From the NCBI GenBank assembly GCA_963853835.1, contig OY970832.1, positions 35,434,063 to 35,498,062 on the forward strand: a stretch of DNA of 64,000 nucleotides, read 5' to 3'. The DNA comes from Calendula officinalis. Taxonomy: Eukaryota; Streptophyta; Magnoliopsida; Asterales; Asteraceae. Shown one piece after another: positions 10,166-25,910 of the stretch; position 1 is the first letter of the stretch, and each line of letters opens with the position of its first letter. Below the pieces are notes generated by a model. That model did no database searches. It was not told the DNA's origin and was given only the letters and a program-made list of their open reading frames with translations. Both the position numbers and the translations under genes were made by a program.

Positions 10166-13100
10166 CCTATGTAGTTCTTTTTTGTGATTAATATATTTAG
10201 CCAGGGTAACCCCTTTACCCAAAAAAACTGATACCGATGGCCCTTGAACAATTATAACTACTAGCCATGACAAATAGCCTATAAATATCCATTTTACAAG
10301 TAATAGCTGTCCATAACCCATAACCATGGTCCTTGAACCATTATAACCAATAGATGTCCATAACTGATCCTGACGGCCCTTGAACCATTATAATTACTAG
10401 CCATGTCCAATAGCCTACAGATATCCATGTTACAAGTAATAGGTGTCCATAACCCATAACCATGGTTCTTGAACCATTATAACCACTAGATGTCCATAAC
10501 TGATACTGATGGCCTTTGAACCTTATAACTAGTAGCCATGACCGCTAGCCTATAGATATCCACTTTACAAGTAATAGGTGTCCATAACCCATAACCATGG
10601 TCCTTGAACCATTATAACAACTAGATGTCCATAACTGATATTGATGGCCCTTGAACCATTATAACTACTACCCATGACCAATAGCCTATAGATATCCATT
10701 TTACAAGTAATAGCTGTCCATAACCCATAACCATGGTCCTTGAACCATTATAACAACTAGATGTCCATAACTGATATTGACGGCCCTTGAATCATTATAA
10801 CTACTAGCCATGACCAATAGCCTACAGATATCCATTTTACAAGTAATAGGTGTCGATAACCCATAACCATGGTTCATGAACCATTATAACCACTAGATGT
10901 CCATAACTGATACTGATAGCCCTTGAACCATTATAACTAGTAGCCATGACCGATAGCCTATAGATATCCATTTTAAAAGTAATAAGTGTCCATAACCCAT
11001 AACCAAGGCCATTGAACAATTATAACCACTACATGTCCATAACTGATACTGATGCCCCTTGAACCATTATAACTACTACCCATGACCAACAACCTATAGA
11101 TATCCATTTACAAGTAATAGATGTCCATAACCCATAACCATAGTTCTTAAACCATTATAACCACTTGATGTCCATAACTGATACTGATGCCCTTGAACCA
11201 TTATAACTACTAGCCATGACAAATAGCCTATAGATATCCATTTTATAAGTAATAGGTGTCCATAACCCATAACCATGGTCCTTGAACCATTATAACCACT
11301 AGATGTCCATAACTGATACTGATGGCCCTTGAACCATTATAACTACTTGCCATGTACAATAGCCAATAGATATCCATTTTACAAGTAATAGGTGTCCATA
11401 ACCAATAACCATTGTCCTTGAACCATTATAACCACTAGATGTCCATAACTCATATCGATGGCCCTTGAACCATTATAACCACTTGATGTCGATAACTGAT
11501 ACTGATGGCCCTTGAACCATTATAACTAGTAGCCATGACCAATAGCCTATAGATATCTATTTTACAAGTAATAGGTATCCATAACCCATAACCAAGGCCA
11601 TTGAACCATTATAACCAGTACATGTCCATAACTCATATCGATGACCCTTGAACCATTATAACTACTAGCCATGACCAATAGCCTATAGATATCCATTTTA
11701 CAAGTAATAGGTGTCCATAACCCATAACCATGGTCCTTGAACCATTATAACAACTAGATGTCCATAACTGATATTGATGGCCCTTGAACCATTATAACTA
11801 GTAGCCATGACCGATAGCCTATAGATATCTATTTTACAAGTAATAGGTGTCCATAACCCATAACCAAGGCCATTGAACCATTATAACCAGTACATGTCCA
11901 TAACTCATATCGATGACCCTTGAACCATTATAACTACTAGCCATGACCAATAGCCTATAGATATCCATTTTACAAGTAATAGGTGTCCATAACCCATAAC
12001 CATGGTCCTTGAACCATTATAACAACTAGATGTCCATAACTGATACTGATGGCCCTTGAACCATTATAACTAGTAGCCATGACCGATAGCCTATAGATAT
12101 CCATTTTACAAGTAATAGGTGTCCATAACCCATAACCATGGTTCTTGAACCATTATAACCACTAGATGTCCATAACTGATACTGATGGCCCTTGAACCAT
12201 TATAACTAGTAGCCATGACCGATAGCCTATAGATATCCATTTTACATGTAATAGCTGTCCATAACCCATAACCATGGTCCTTGAACCATTATAACCAATA
12301 GATGTCCATAACTGATACTGACGGCCCTTGAACCTTTATAACTACTAGCCATGTTCAATAGCCTACAGATATCCATGTTACAAGTAATAGGTGTCCATAA
12401 CCCATAACCATGGTTCTTGAACCATTATAACAACTAGATGTCCATAACTGATACTGATTGCCTTGAACCATTATAACTAGTAGCCATGACCGATAGCCTA
12501 TAGATATCCATTTTACAAGTAATAGGTGTCTATAACCCATAACCAAGGCCATTGAACCATTATAACCACTACATGTCCATGACTCATATCGATGGCCCTT
12601 GGACCATTATAACTACTAGCCATGACCAATAGCCTATAGATATCCATTTTACAAGTAATAGGTGTCCATAACCCATAACCATGGTCCTTGAACCATTATA
12701 ACAACTAGATGTCCATAACTGATATTGATGGCCCTTGAACCATTATAACTACTAGCCATGACCGATAGCATATAGATATCCATTTTACAAGTGATAGGTG
12801 TCCATAACCCATAACCATGGTTCTTGAACCATTATAACCACTAGATGTCCATAACTGATACTGATGGCCCTTGAACCATTATAACCACTAGATGTCCATA
12901 ACTGATACTGATGGCCCTTGAACCATTGTAACTAGTAGCCATGACCGATAGCCTATAGATATCCATTTTACAAGTAATAGGTGTCCATAACCCATAACCA
13001 AGGCCATTGAACCATTATAACCACTACATGTCCATAACTCATATCGATGGCCTTTGAACCATTATACCTACTAGCCATGACTTATAGTTATCCATTTTAC

Positions 13101-16100
13101 AAGTAATAGGTGTCCATAACCCATAACTATGGTTCTTGAACCATTATAACCACTTGATGTCCATAACTGATACTGATGGCCCTTGTACCATTATAACTAC
13201 TAGCCATGACCAATAGCCTATAGATATCCATTTTACAAGTAATAGGTGTCCATAACCCATAACCATGGTCCTTGAACCATTATAACCACTAGATGTCCAT
13301 AACTGATACTGATGGCCGTCGAACCATTATAACCACTAGATGTCCATAACTGATACTGATGGCCCTTGAACCATTATAACTAGTAGCCATGACCAATAGC
13401 CTATAGATATCTATTTTACAAGTAATAGGTATCCATAACCCATAACACAGGCCATTGAACCATTATAACCAGTACATGTCCATAACTCATATCGATGACC
13501 CTTGAACCATTATAACTACTAGGCATGACCAATAGCCTATAGATATCCATTTTACAAGTAATAGGTGTCCATAACCCATAACCATGGTCCTTGAACCATT
13601 ATAACAACTAGATGTCCATAACTGATATTGACGGCCCTTGAACCATTATAACTACTAGCCATGACCGATAGCATATAGATATACATTTTACAAGTAATAG
13701 GTGTCCATAACCCATAACCATGGTCCTTGAACCATTATAACAACTAGATGTCCATAACTGATATTGATGGCCCTTGAACCATTATAACTAGTAGCCATGA
13801 CCGATAGCCTATAGATATCCATTTTAAAAGTAATAAGTGTCCATAACCCATAACCAAGGCCATTGAACAATTATAACCACTACATGTCCATAACTGATAC
13901 TGATGGCCCTTGAACCATTATAACTACTACCCATGACCCACAGCCTATAGATATCCATTTACAAGTAATAGATGTCCATAACCCATAACCATGGTTCTTA
14001 AACCATTATAACCACTTGATGTCCATAACTGATACTGATGCCCTTGAACCATTATAACTACTAGCCATGACAAATAGCCTATAGATATCCATTTTACAAG
14101 TAATAGGTGTCCATAACCCATAACCATGGTCCTTGAACCATTATAACCACTAGATGTCCATAACTGATACTGATGGCCCTTGAACCATTATAACTACTTG
14201 CCATGTACAATAGCCAATAGATATCCATTTTACAAGTAATAGGTGTCCATAACCAATAACCATTGTCCTTGAACCATTATAACCACTGGATGTCCATAAC
14301 TCATATCGATGGCCCTTGAACCATTATAACCACTTGATGTCGATAACTGATACTGATGGCCCTTGAACCATTATAACTAGTAGCCATGACCAATAGCCTA
14401 TAGATATCTATTTTACAAGTAATAGGTATCCATAACCCATAACCAAGGCCATTGAACCATTATAACCAGTACATGTCCATAACTCATATCGATGACCCTT
14501 GAACCATTATAACTACTAGCCATGACCAATAGCCTATAGATATCCATTTTACAAGTAATAGGTGTCCATAACCCATAACCATGGTCCTTGAACCATTATA
14601 ACAACTAGATGTCCATAACTGATATTGATGGCCCTTGAACCATTATAACTACTAGCCATGACCGATAGCATATAGATATACATTTTACAAGTAATAGGTG
14701 TCCATAACCCATAACCATGGTTCTTGAACCATTATAACCACTAGATGTCCATAACTGATACTGATGGCCCTTGAACCATTATAACTAGTAGCCATGACCG
14801 CTAGCCTATAGATATCCATTTTACAAGTAATAGGTGTCCATAACCCATAACCAAGACCATTGAACCATTATAACCACTACATGTCCATAACTCATATCGA
14901 TGGCCCTTGGACCATTATAACTACTAGCCATGACCAATAGCCTATAGATATCCATTTTACAAGTAATAGTTGTCCATAACCCATAACCATGGTCCTTGAA
15001 CCATTATAACCAATAGATGTCCATAACTGATACTGACGGCCCTTGAACCTTTATAACTACTAGCCATGTCCAATAGCCTACAGATATCCATGTTACAAGT
15101 AATAGGTGTCCATAACCCATAACCATGGTTCTTGAACCATTATAACCACTAGATGTCCATAACTGATATTGATGGCCCTTGAACCATTATAACTACTAGC
15201 CATGTCCAATAGCCTAGTGATATCCATGTTACAAGTAATAGGTGTCCATAACCCATAACCATGGTTCTTGAACCATTATAACCACTAGATGTCCATAACT
15301 GATACTGATTGCCCTTGAACCATTATAACTAGTAGCCATGACCGCTAGCCTATAGATATCCATTTTACAAGTAATAGGTGTCCATAACCCATAACCAAGA
15401 CCATTGAACCATTATAACCACTACATGTCCATAACTCATATCGATGGCCCTTGGACCATTATAAGTACTAGCCATGACCAATAGCCTATAGATATCCATT
15501 TTCAAGTAATAGGTGTCTGTAACCCATAACCATCGTCCTTGAACCATTATAACAACTAGATGTCCATAACTGATACTGATGGCCCATGAACCATTATAAC
15601 TTCTAGCCATGACCAATAGCCTATAGATATCCATTTTACAAGTAATAGGTGTCCATAACCCATAACCATGGTTCTTCAACCATTATAACAACTAGATGTC
15701 CATAACTGATACTGATGGCCCTTGAACCATTATAACCACTAGATGTCCATAACTGATACTGATGGCCATTGAACCATTGTAACTAGTAGCCATGACCGAT
15801 AGCCTATAGATATCCATTTTACAAGTAATAGGTGTCCATAACCCATAACCAAGGCCATTGAACCATTATAACCACTACATGTCCATAACTCATATCGATG
15901 GCCTTTGAACCATTATACCTACTAGCCATGACTTATAGTTATCCATTTTACAAGTAATAGGTGTCCATAACCCATAACTATGGTTCTTGAACCATTATAA
16001 CCACTTGATGTCCATAACTGATACTGATGGCCCTTGAACCATTATAACTACTAGCCATGACCAATAGCCTATAGATATCCATTTTACAAGTAATAGGTGT

Positions 16101-17796
16101 CCATAACCCATAACCATGGTCCTTGAACCATTATAACCACTAGATGTCCATAACTGATACTGATGGCCGTTGAACCATTATAACCACTAGATGTCCATAA
16201 CTGATACTGATGGCCCTTGAACCATTATAACTAGTAGCCATGACCAATAGCCTATAGATTTCTATTTCACAAGTAATAGGTATCCATAACCCATAACCAA
16301 GGCCATTGAACCATTATAACCAGTACATATCCATAACTCATATCGATGACCCTTGAACCATTATAACTACTAGCCATGACCAATAGCCTATAGATATCCA
16401 TTTTACAAGTAATAGGTGTCCATAACCCATAACCATGGTCCTTGAACCATTATAACAACTAGATGTCCATAACTGATATTGATGGCCCTTGAACCATTAT
16501 AACTACTAGCCACGACCGATAGCATATAGATATCCATTTTACAAGTAATAGGTGTCCATAACCCATAACCATGGTTCTTGAACCATTATAACCACTAGAT
16601 GTCCATAACTGATACTGATGGCCCTTGAACCATTATAACTAGTAGCCATGACCGCTAGCCTATAGATATCCATTTTACAAGTAATAGGTGTCCATAACCC
16701 ATAACCAAGACCATTGAACCATTATAACCACTACATGTCCATAACTCATATCGATGGCCCTTGGACATTATAACTACTAGCCATGACCAATAGCCTATAG
16801 ATATCCATTTTACAAGTAATAGGTGTCCATAACCCATAACTATGGTTCTTGAACCATTATAACCACTTGATGTCCATATCTGATACTGATAGCCCTTGAA
16901 CCATTATAACTACTAGCCATGACCAATAGCCTATAGATATCCATTTTACAAGTAATAGGTGTCCATAACCCATAACCATGGTCCTTGAACCATTATAACC
17001 ACTAGATGTCCATAACTGATACTGATGGCCCTTGAACCATTATAACCACTAGATGTCCATAACTGATACTGATGGCCCTTGAACCATTGTAACTAGTAGC
17101 CATGACCGATAGCCTATAGATATCCATTTTACAAGTAATAGGTGTCCATAACCCATAACCAAGGCCATTGAACCATTATAACCACTACATGTCCATAACT
17201 CATATCGATGGCCTTTGAACCATTATACCTACTAGCCATGACTTATAGTTATCCATTTTACAAGTAATAGGTGTCCATAACCCATAACTATGGTTCTTGA
17301 ACCATTATAACCACTTGATGTCCATAACTGATACTGATGGCCCTTGAACCATTATAACTACTAGCCATGACCAATAGCCTATAGATATCCATTTTACAAG
17401 TAATAGGTGTCCATAACCCATAACCGTGGTCCTTGAACCATTATAACCACTAGATGTCCATAACTGATACTGATGGCCCTTGAACCATTATAACTACTAG
17501 CCATGCGCAGTAGCCTATAGATATGCATTTTACAAGTAATAGATGTGCATAACCCATAACCATGGTCCTTGAACCATTACAACCACTAGATGTCCATAAC
17601 TGATACTGATGGCCCTTGAACCATTATAACTACTGGCAATGACCAGTAGCCTATAGATATCCATTTTAAAAGTAATAGGTGTCCGTAACCCATAACCACG
17701 GCCCTTGGACAATTATAACCACTAGATGCCCATAACTGATACCGATGGCCCTTGAACCATTATAACTTCTAGCCATGACCATTAGCCTTCAAATAT

Positions 17797-20375
17797 CCAT
17801 TTTACAAGTAATAGGTGTCCATAACCCATAACCATGGTCCTTGAAGCATTATAACAACTAGATGTCTATAACTCATATCGATGGCCCTTGAACCATTATA
17901 ACTACTAGCCATGAGCAATAGCCTATAAATATGCATTTTACAAGTAATAGGTGTGCGTAACCCATAACTATGGTCCTTGAACCATTATAACCACTAGATG
18001 TCCATAACTCATATCGATGGCCCTTGAACCATTACAACTACTAGCCATGACCAATAGCCTATATATATCCATTTTACAAGTAATAGGTTTCCATAACCCA
18101 TTACCATGGTCCTTGAACCATTATAACCACTAGATGTCCACAACACTGGTACTGATGGCCCTTGAACCATTTTAACTACTAACCATGACCAATAGCCTAT
18201 AGATATCCATATTAAAAGTAATAGGTTTCCATAACCCATAACCATGGCCCTTGAACAATTATAACCAATAGATGCCCATAACTGATACCGATGGCCCTTG
18301 AACAATTATAACTACTAGCCATGACCAATTGCCTATAGATATCCATTTTACAAGTAATAGATGTCCATAACCCATAACCATGGTCCTTGAACCATTATAA
18401 CCAATGGATGTCCATAACTGATCCTGACGGCCCTTGAACCATTATAACTACTAGCCATGTCCAATTGCCTACAGATATCCATGTTACAAGTAATAGGTGT
18501 CCATAACCCATAACCATGGTTCTTGAACCATTATAACCAATGGATGTCCATAACTGATCCTGACGGCCCTTGAACCATTATAACTACTAGCCATGTCCAA
18601 TTGCCTACAGATATCCATGTTATAAGTAATAGGTGTCCATAACCCATAACCATGGTTCTTGAACCATTATTACCACTAGATGTCCATAACTGATACTGAT
18701 GGCCCTTGAACCATTATAACTACTAGATGTCCATAACTGATACTGATGGCCGTTGAACCATTATAACCACTAGATGTCCATAACTGATACTGATGGCCCT
18801 TGAACCATTATAACTAGTAGCCATGACCAATAGCCTATAGATATCTATTTTACAAGTAATAGGTATCCATAACCCATAACCAAGGCCATCGAACCATTAT
18901 AACCAGTACATATCCATAACTCATATCGATGACCCTTGAACCATTATAACTACTAGCCATGACCAATAGCCTATAGATATCCATTTTACAAGTAATAGGT
19001 GTCCATAACCCATAACCATGGTCCTTGAACCATTATAACAACTAGATGTCCATAACTGATATTGATGGCCCTTGAACCATTATAACTACTAGCCACGACC
19101 GATAGCATATAGATATCCATTTTACAAGTAATAGGTGTCCATAACCCATAACCATGGTTCTTGAACCATTATAACCACTAGATGTCCATAACTGATACTG
19201 ATGGCCCTTGAACCATTATAACTAGTAGCCATGATCGCTAGCCTATAGATATCCATTTTACAAGTAATAGGTGTCCATAACCCATAACCAAGACCATTGA
19301 ACCATTATAACCACTACATGTCCATAACTCATATCGATGGCCCTTGGACCATTATAACTACTAGCCATGACCAATAGCCTATAGATATCCATTTTACAAG
19401 TAATAGTTGTCCATAACCCATAACCATGGTCCTTGAACCATTATAACCAATAGATGTCCATAACTGATACTGACGGCCCTTGAACCTTTATAACTACTAG
19501 CCATGTCCAATAGCCTACAGATATCCATGTTACAAGTAATAGGTGTCCATAACCCATAACCATGGTTCTTGAACCATTATAACCACTAGATGTCCATAAC
19601 TGATACTGATTGCCCTTGAACCATTATAACTAGTAGCCATGACCGATAGCCTATAGATATCCATTTTACAAGTAATAGGTGTCCATAACCCATAACCATG
19701 GTTCTTGAACCATTATAACCACTAGATGTCCATAACTGATACTGATGGCCCTTGAACCATTATAACTAGTAGCCATGACCGCTAGCCTATAGATATCCAT
19801 TTTACAAGTAATAGGTGTCCATAACCCATAACCAAGACCATTGAACCATTATAACCACTACATGTCCATAACTCATATCGATGGCCCTTGGACCATTTTA
19901 ACTACTAGCCATGACCAATAGCCTATAGATATCCATTTTACAAGTGATAGTTGTCCATAACCCATAACCATGGTCCTTGAACCATTATAACCAATAGATG
20001 TCCATAACTGATACTGACGGCCCTTGAACCTTTATAACTACTAGCCATGTCCAATAGCCTACAGATATCCATGTTACAAGTAATAGGTGTCCATAACCCA
20101 TAACCATGGTTCTTGAACCATTATAACCACTAGATGTCCATAACTGATACTGATTGCCCTTGAACCATTATAACTAGTAGCCATGACCGATAGCCTATGG
20201 ATATCCATTTTACAAGTAATAGGTGTCCATAACCCATAACCAAGGCCATTGAACCATTATAACCACTACATGTCCATAACTCATATCGATGGCCCTTGGA
20301 CCATTATAAGTACTAGCCATGACCAATAGCCTATAGATATCCATTTTCAAGTAATAGGTGTCTGTAACCCATAAC
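17797..20375. repeat. 2.58-kb block, first of four copies
   Basis: This block recurs at 21650-24228 (offset 3,853). Through the 11,639-bp duplication it also occurs at 29436-32014 and 33289-35867. Its left edge follows AGCCTTCAAATATCC in the first and third copies but follows the shortened ACTTATAGTTATCC monomer in the second and fourth. Its right edge is at ATCGTCC versus ATGGTCC. The four copies therefore come from one 3,853-bp-offset event followed by the larger duplication. Confidence 0.85.
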
Positions 20376-21649
20376 CATCGTCCTTGAACCATTATAACAA
20401 CTAGATGTCCATAACTGATACTGATGGCCCATGAACCATTATAAATTCTAGCCATGACCAATAGCCTATAGATATCCATTTTACAAGTAATAGGTGTCCA
20501 TAACCCATAACCATGGTTCTTCAACCATTATAACAACTAGATGTCCATAACTGATACTGATGGCCCTTGAACCATTATAACCACTAGATGTCCATAACTG
20601 ATACTGATGGCCATTGAACCATTATAACTAGTAGCCATGACCAATAGCCTATAGATTTCTATTTCACAAGTAATAGGTATCCATAACCCATAACCAAGGC
20701 CATTGAACCATTATAACCAGTACATATCCATAACTCATATCGATGACCCTTGAACCGTTATAACTACTAGCCATGACCAATAGCCTATAGATATCCATTT
20801 TACAAGTAATAGGTGTCCATAACCCATAACCATGGTCCTTGAACCATTATAACAACTAGATGTCCATAACTGATATTGATGGCCCTTGAACCATTATAAC
20901 TACTAGCCACGACCGATAGCATATAGATATCCATTTTACAAGTAATAGGTGTCCATAACCCATAACCATGGTTCTTGAACCATTATAACCACTAGATGTC
21001 CATAACTGATACTGATGGCCCTTGAACCATTATAACTAGTAGCCATGACCGCTAGCCTATAGATATCCATTTTACAAGTAATAGGTGTCCATAACCCATA
21101 ACCAAGACCATTGAACCATTATAACCACTACATGTCCATAACTCATATCGATGGCCCTTGGACATTATAACTACTAGCCATGACCAATAGCCTATAGATA
21201 TCCATTTTACAAGTAATAGGTATCCATAACCCATAACTATGGTTCTTGAACCATTATAACCACTTGATGTCCATATCTGATACTGATAGCCCTTGAACCA
21301 TTATAACTACTAGCCATGACCAATAGCCTATAGATATCCATTTTACAAGTAATAGGTGTCCATAACCCATAACCATGGTCCTTGAACCATTATAACCACT
21401 AGATGTCCATAACTGATACTGATGGCCCTTGAACCATTATAACCACTAGATGTCCATAACTGATACTGATGGCCCTTGAACCATTGTAACTAGTAGCCAT
21501 GACCGATAGCCTATAGATATCCATTTTACAAGTAATAGGTGTCCATAACCCATAACCAAGGCCATTGAACCATTATAACCACTACATGTCCATAACTCAT
21601 ATCGATGGCCTTTGAACCATTATACCTACTAGCCATGACTTATAGTTAT

Positions 21650-24228
21650 CCATTTTACAAGTAATAGGTGTCCATAACCCATAACCATGGTCCTTGAAGC
21701 ATTATAACAACTAGATGTCTATAACTCATATCGATGGCCCTTGAACCATTATAACTACTAGCCATGAGCAATAGCCTATAAATATGCATTTTACAAGTAA
21801 TAGGTGTGCGTAACCCATAACTATGGTCCTTGAACCATTATAACCAGTAGATGTCCATAACTCATATCGATGGCCCTTGAACCATTACAACTACTAGCCA
21901 TGACCAATAGCCTATATATATCCATTTTACAAGTAATAGGTTTCCATAACCCATTACCATGGTCCTTGGACCATTATAACCACTAGATGTCCACAACACT
22001 GGTACTGATGGCCCTTGAACCATTTTAACTACTAACCATGACCAATAGCCTATAGATATCCATATTAAAAGTAATAGGTTTCCATAACCCATAACCATGG
22101 CCCTTGAACAATTATAACCAATAGATGCCCATAACTGATACCGATGGCCCTTGAACAATTATAACTACTAGCCATGACCAATTGCCTATAGATATCCATT
22201 TTACAAGTAATAGATGTCCATAACCCATAACCATGGTCCTTGAACCATTATAACCAATGGATGTCCATAACTGATCCTGACGGCCCTTGAACCATTATAA
22301 CTACTAGCCATGTCCAATTGCCTACAGATATCCATGTTACAAGTAATAGGTGTCCATAACCCATAACCATGGTTCTTGAACCATTATAACCAATGGATGT
22401 CCATAACTGATCCTGACGGCCCTTGAACCATTATAACTACTAGCCATGTCCAATTGCCTACAGATATCCATGTTATAAGTAATAGGTGTCCATAACCCAT
22501 AACCATGGTTCTTGAACCATTATTACCACTAGATGTCCATAACTGATACTGATGGCCCTTGAACCATTATAACTACTAGATGTCCATAACTGATACTGAT
22601 GGCCGTTGAACCATTATAACCACTAGATGTCCATAACTGATACTGATGGCCCTTGAACCATTATAACTAGTAGCCATGACCAATAGCCTATAGATATCTA
22701 TTTTACAAGTAATAGGTATCCATAACCCATAACCAAGGCCATCGAACCATTATAACCAGTACATATCCATAACTCATATCGATGACCCTTGAACCATTAT
22801 AACTACTAGCCATGACCAATAGCCTATAGATATCCATTTTACAAGTAATAGGTGTCCATAACCCATAACCATGGTCCTTGAACCATTATAACAACTAGAT
22901 GTCCATAACTGATATTGATGGCCCTTGAACCATTATAACTACTAGCCACGACCGATAGCATATAGATATCCATTTTACAAGTAATAGGTGTCCATAACCC
23001 ATAACCATGGTTCTTGAACCATTATAACCACTAGATGTCCATAACTGATACTGATGGCCCTTGAACCATTATAACTAGTAGCCATGATCGCTAGCCTATA
23101 GATATCCATTTTACAAGTAATAGGTGTCCATAACCCATAACCAAGACCATTGAACCATTATAACCACTACATGTCCATAACTCATATCGATGGCCCTTGG
23201 ACCATTATAACTACTAGCCATGACCAATAGCCTATAGATATCCATTTTACAAGTAATAGTTGTCCATAACCCATAACCATGGTCCTTGAACCATTATAAC
23301 CAATAGATGTCCATAACTGATACTGACGGCCCTTGAACCTTTATAACTACTAGCCATGTCCAATAGCCTACAGATATCCATGTTACAAGTAATAGGTGTC
23401 CATAACCCATAACCATGGTTCTTGAACCATTATAACCACTAGATGTCCATAACTGATACTGATTGCCCTTGAACCATTATAACTAGTAGCCATGACCGAT
23501 AGCCTATAGATATCCATTTTACAAGTAATAGGTGTCCATAACCCATAACCATGGTTCTTGAACCATTATAACCACTAGATGTCCATAACTGATACTGATG
23601 GCCCTTGAACCATTATAACTAGTAGCCATGACCGCTAGCCTATAGATATCCATTTTACAAGTAATAGGTGTCCATAACCCATAACCAAGACCATTGAACC
23701 ATTATAACCACTACATGTCCATAACTCATATCGATGGCCCTTGGACCATTTTAACTACTAGCCATGACCAATAGCCTATAGATATCCATTTTACAAGTAA
23801 TAGTTGTCCATAACCCATAACCATGGTCCTTGAACCATTATAACCAATAGATGTCCATAACTGATACTGACGGCCCTTGAACCTTTATAACTACTAGCCA
23901 TGTCCAATAGCCTACAGATATCCATGTTACAAGTAATAGGTGTCCATAACCCATAACCATGGTTCTTGAACCATTATAACCACTAGATGTCCATAACTGA
24001 TACTGATTGCCCTTGAACCATTATAACTAGTAGCCATGACCGATAGCCTATGGATATCCATTTTACAAGTAATAGGTGTCCATAACCCATAACCAAGGCC
24101 ATTGAACCATTATAACCACTACATGTCCATAACTCATATCGATGGCCCTTGGACCATTATAAGTACTAGCCATGACCAATAGCCTATAGATATCCATTTT
24201 CAAGTAATAGGTGTCTGTAACCCATAAC
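21650..24228. repeat. 2.58-kb block, second of four copies
   Basis: Matches 17797-20375 at offset 3,853, with the edges described there. A few variants separate it, such as ACCAGTAGATG near 21845 and CCTTGGACC near 21965 where the partner has ACCACTAGATG and CCTTGAACC. Confidence 0.85.
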
Positions 24229-25910
24229 CATGGTCCTTGAACCATTATAACAACTAGATGTCCATAACTGATATTGATGGCCCTTGAACCATTATAACTA
24301 CTAGCCACGACCGATAGCATATAGATATCCATTTTACAAGTAATAGGTGTCCATAACCCATAACCATGGTTCTTGAACCATTATAACCACTAGATGTCCA
24401 TAACTGATACTGATGGCCCTTGAACCATTATAACTAGTAGCCATGATCGCTAGCCTATAGATATCCATTTTACAAGTAATAGGTGTCCATAACCCATAAC
24501 CAAGACCATTGAACCATTATAACCACTACATGTCCATAACTCATATCGATGGCCCTTGGACCATTATAACTACTAGCCATGACCAATAGCCTATAGATAT
24601 CCATTTTACAAGTAATAGTTGTCCATAACCCATAACCATGGTCCTTGAACCATTATAACCAATAGATGTCCATAACTGATACTGATGGCCCATGAACCAT
24701 TATAACTTCTAGCCATGACCAATAGCCTATAGATATCCATTTTACAAGTAATAGGTGTCCATAACCCATAACCATGGTTCTTCAACCATTATAACAACTA
24801 GATGTCCATAACTGATACTGATGGCCCTTGAACCATTATAACCACTAGATGTCCATAACTGATACTGATGGCCATTGAACCATTGTAACTAGTAGCCATG
24901 ACCGATAGCCTATAGATATCCATTTTACAAGTAATAGGTGTCCATAACCCATAACCAAGGCCATTGAACCATTATAACCACTACATGTCCATAACTCATA
25001 TCGATGGCCTTTGAACCATTATACCTACTAGCCATGACTTATAGTTATCCATTTTACAAGTAATAGGTGTCCATAACCCATAACTATGGTTCTTGAACCA
25101 TTATAACCACTTGATGTCCATAACTGATACTGATGGCCCTTGAACCATTATAACTACTAGCCATGACCAATAGCCTATAGATATCCATTTTACAAGTAAT
25201 AGGTGTCCATAACCCATAACCATGGTCCTTGAACCATTATAACCACTAGATGTCCATAACTGATACTGATGGCCGTTGAACCATTATAACCACTAGATGT
25301 CCATAACTGATACTGATGGCCCTTGAACCATTATAACTAGTAGCCATGACCAATAGCCTATAGATTTCTATTTCACAAGTAATAGGTATCCATAACCCAT
25401 AACCAAGGCCATTGAACCATTATAACCAGTACATATCCATAACTCATATCGATGACCCTTGAACCATTATAACTACTAGCCATGACCAATAGCCTATAGA
25501 TATCCATTTTACAAGTAATAGGTGTCCATAACCCATAACCATGGTCCTTGAACCATTATAACAACTAGATGTCCATAACTGATATTGATGGCCCTTGAAC
25601 CATTATAACTACTAGCCACGACCGATAGCATATAGATATCCATTTTACAAGTAATAGGTGTCCATAACCCATAACCATGGTTCTTGAACCATTATAACCA
25701 CTAGATGTCCATAACTGATACTGATGGCCCTTGAACCATTATAACTAGTAGCCATGACCGCTAGCCTATAGATATCCATTTTACAAGTAATAGGTGTCCA
25801 TAACCCATAACCAAGACCATTGAACCATTATAACCACTACATGTCCATAACTCATATCGATGGCCCTTGGACATTATAACTACTAGCCATGACCAATAGC
25901 CTATAGATAT
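23378..25910. repeat. 2,533-bp tandem duplication, left copy
   Basis: From the CCATGTTACAAG at about 23378 the sequence repeats from about 25911 at offset 2,533. Both copies contain the CCTTGGACATTATAAC one-base-short variant (25866 and 28399) and the GGTTCTTCAACC variant (24776 and 27309). The junction is visible at 25910, where a class with CCATTTTAC switches to CCATGTTAC. Confidence 0.88.

Larger units (their letters stand above)
8904..10227 (+). mobile_element. 5'-truncated L1-type LINE, copy 2 (segmental duplicate)
   Basis: Same insert as at 3859-5182, displaced by exactly 5,045 bp together with its satellite flanks, including the ATAG overlap at the 5' edge and the A-tail (10221-10227). 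It is therefore a passenger of DNA duplication and not a second retrotransposition event. I count three base differences from copy 1 within the LINE: near 8945 (ATC versus TTC), near 9275 (GAC versus GGC) and near 9778 (TCG versus TCA). Confidence 0.92.
6369..11475. repeat. 5,045-bp tandem segmental duplication, right copy
   Basis: Second copy of the unit described at 1324-6368, including its own LINE copy at 8904-10227. Homology to the left copy fails near 11475, where the right copy reads into an ACCACTTGATG variant and the left copy reads into CAACTACTAGCG. Visible differences include TAATTG versus TAGATG near 1619/6664, AGCG versus AGCA near 3179/8224, and ATAGATG versus ATAATTG near 3340/8385. 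Confidence 0.93.
15556..24302. repeat. 8.7-kb segmental duplication, copy 1 (offset 11,639)
   Basis: Sequence from about 15556 to 24302 matches 27195-35941 at a constant offset of 11,639 bp. Shared rare features include GGTTCTTCAACC (15668 and 27307), AAATTCTAGCC (20452 and 32091), TTCTATTTCACAAG (16259 and 27898) and AGCCTTCAAATATCC (17785 and 29424). Few differences are visible, for example ACTACTAGATG at about 22573 versus ACTATTAGATG at about 34212. The left edge is where AACAACTAG here is replaced by AACCAATAG in the other copy; the right edge is where AGCCACGACC meets AGCCATGACC. Confidence 0.9.
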
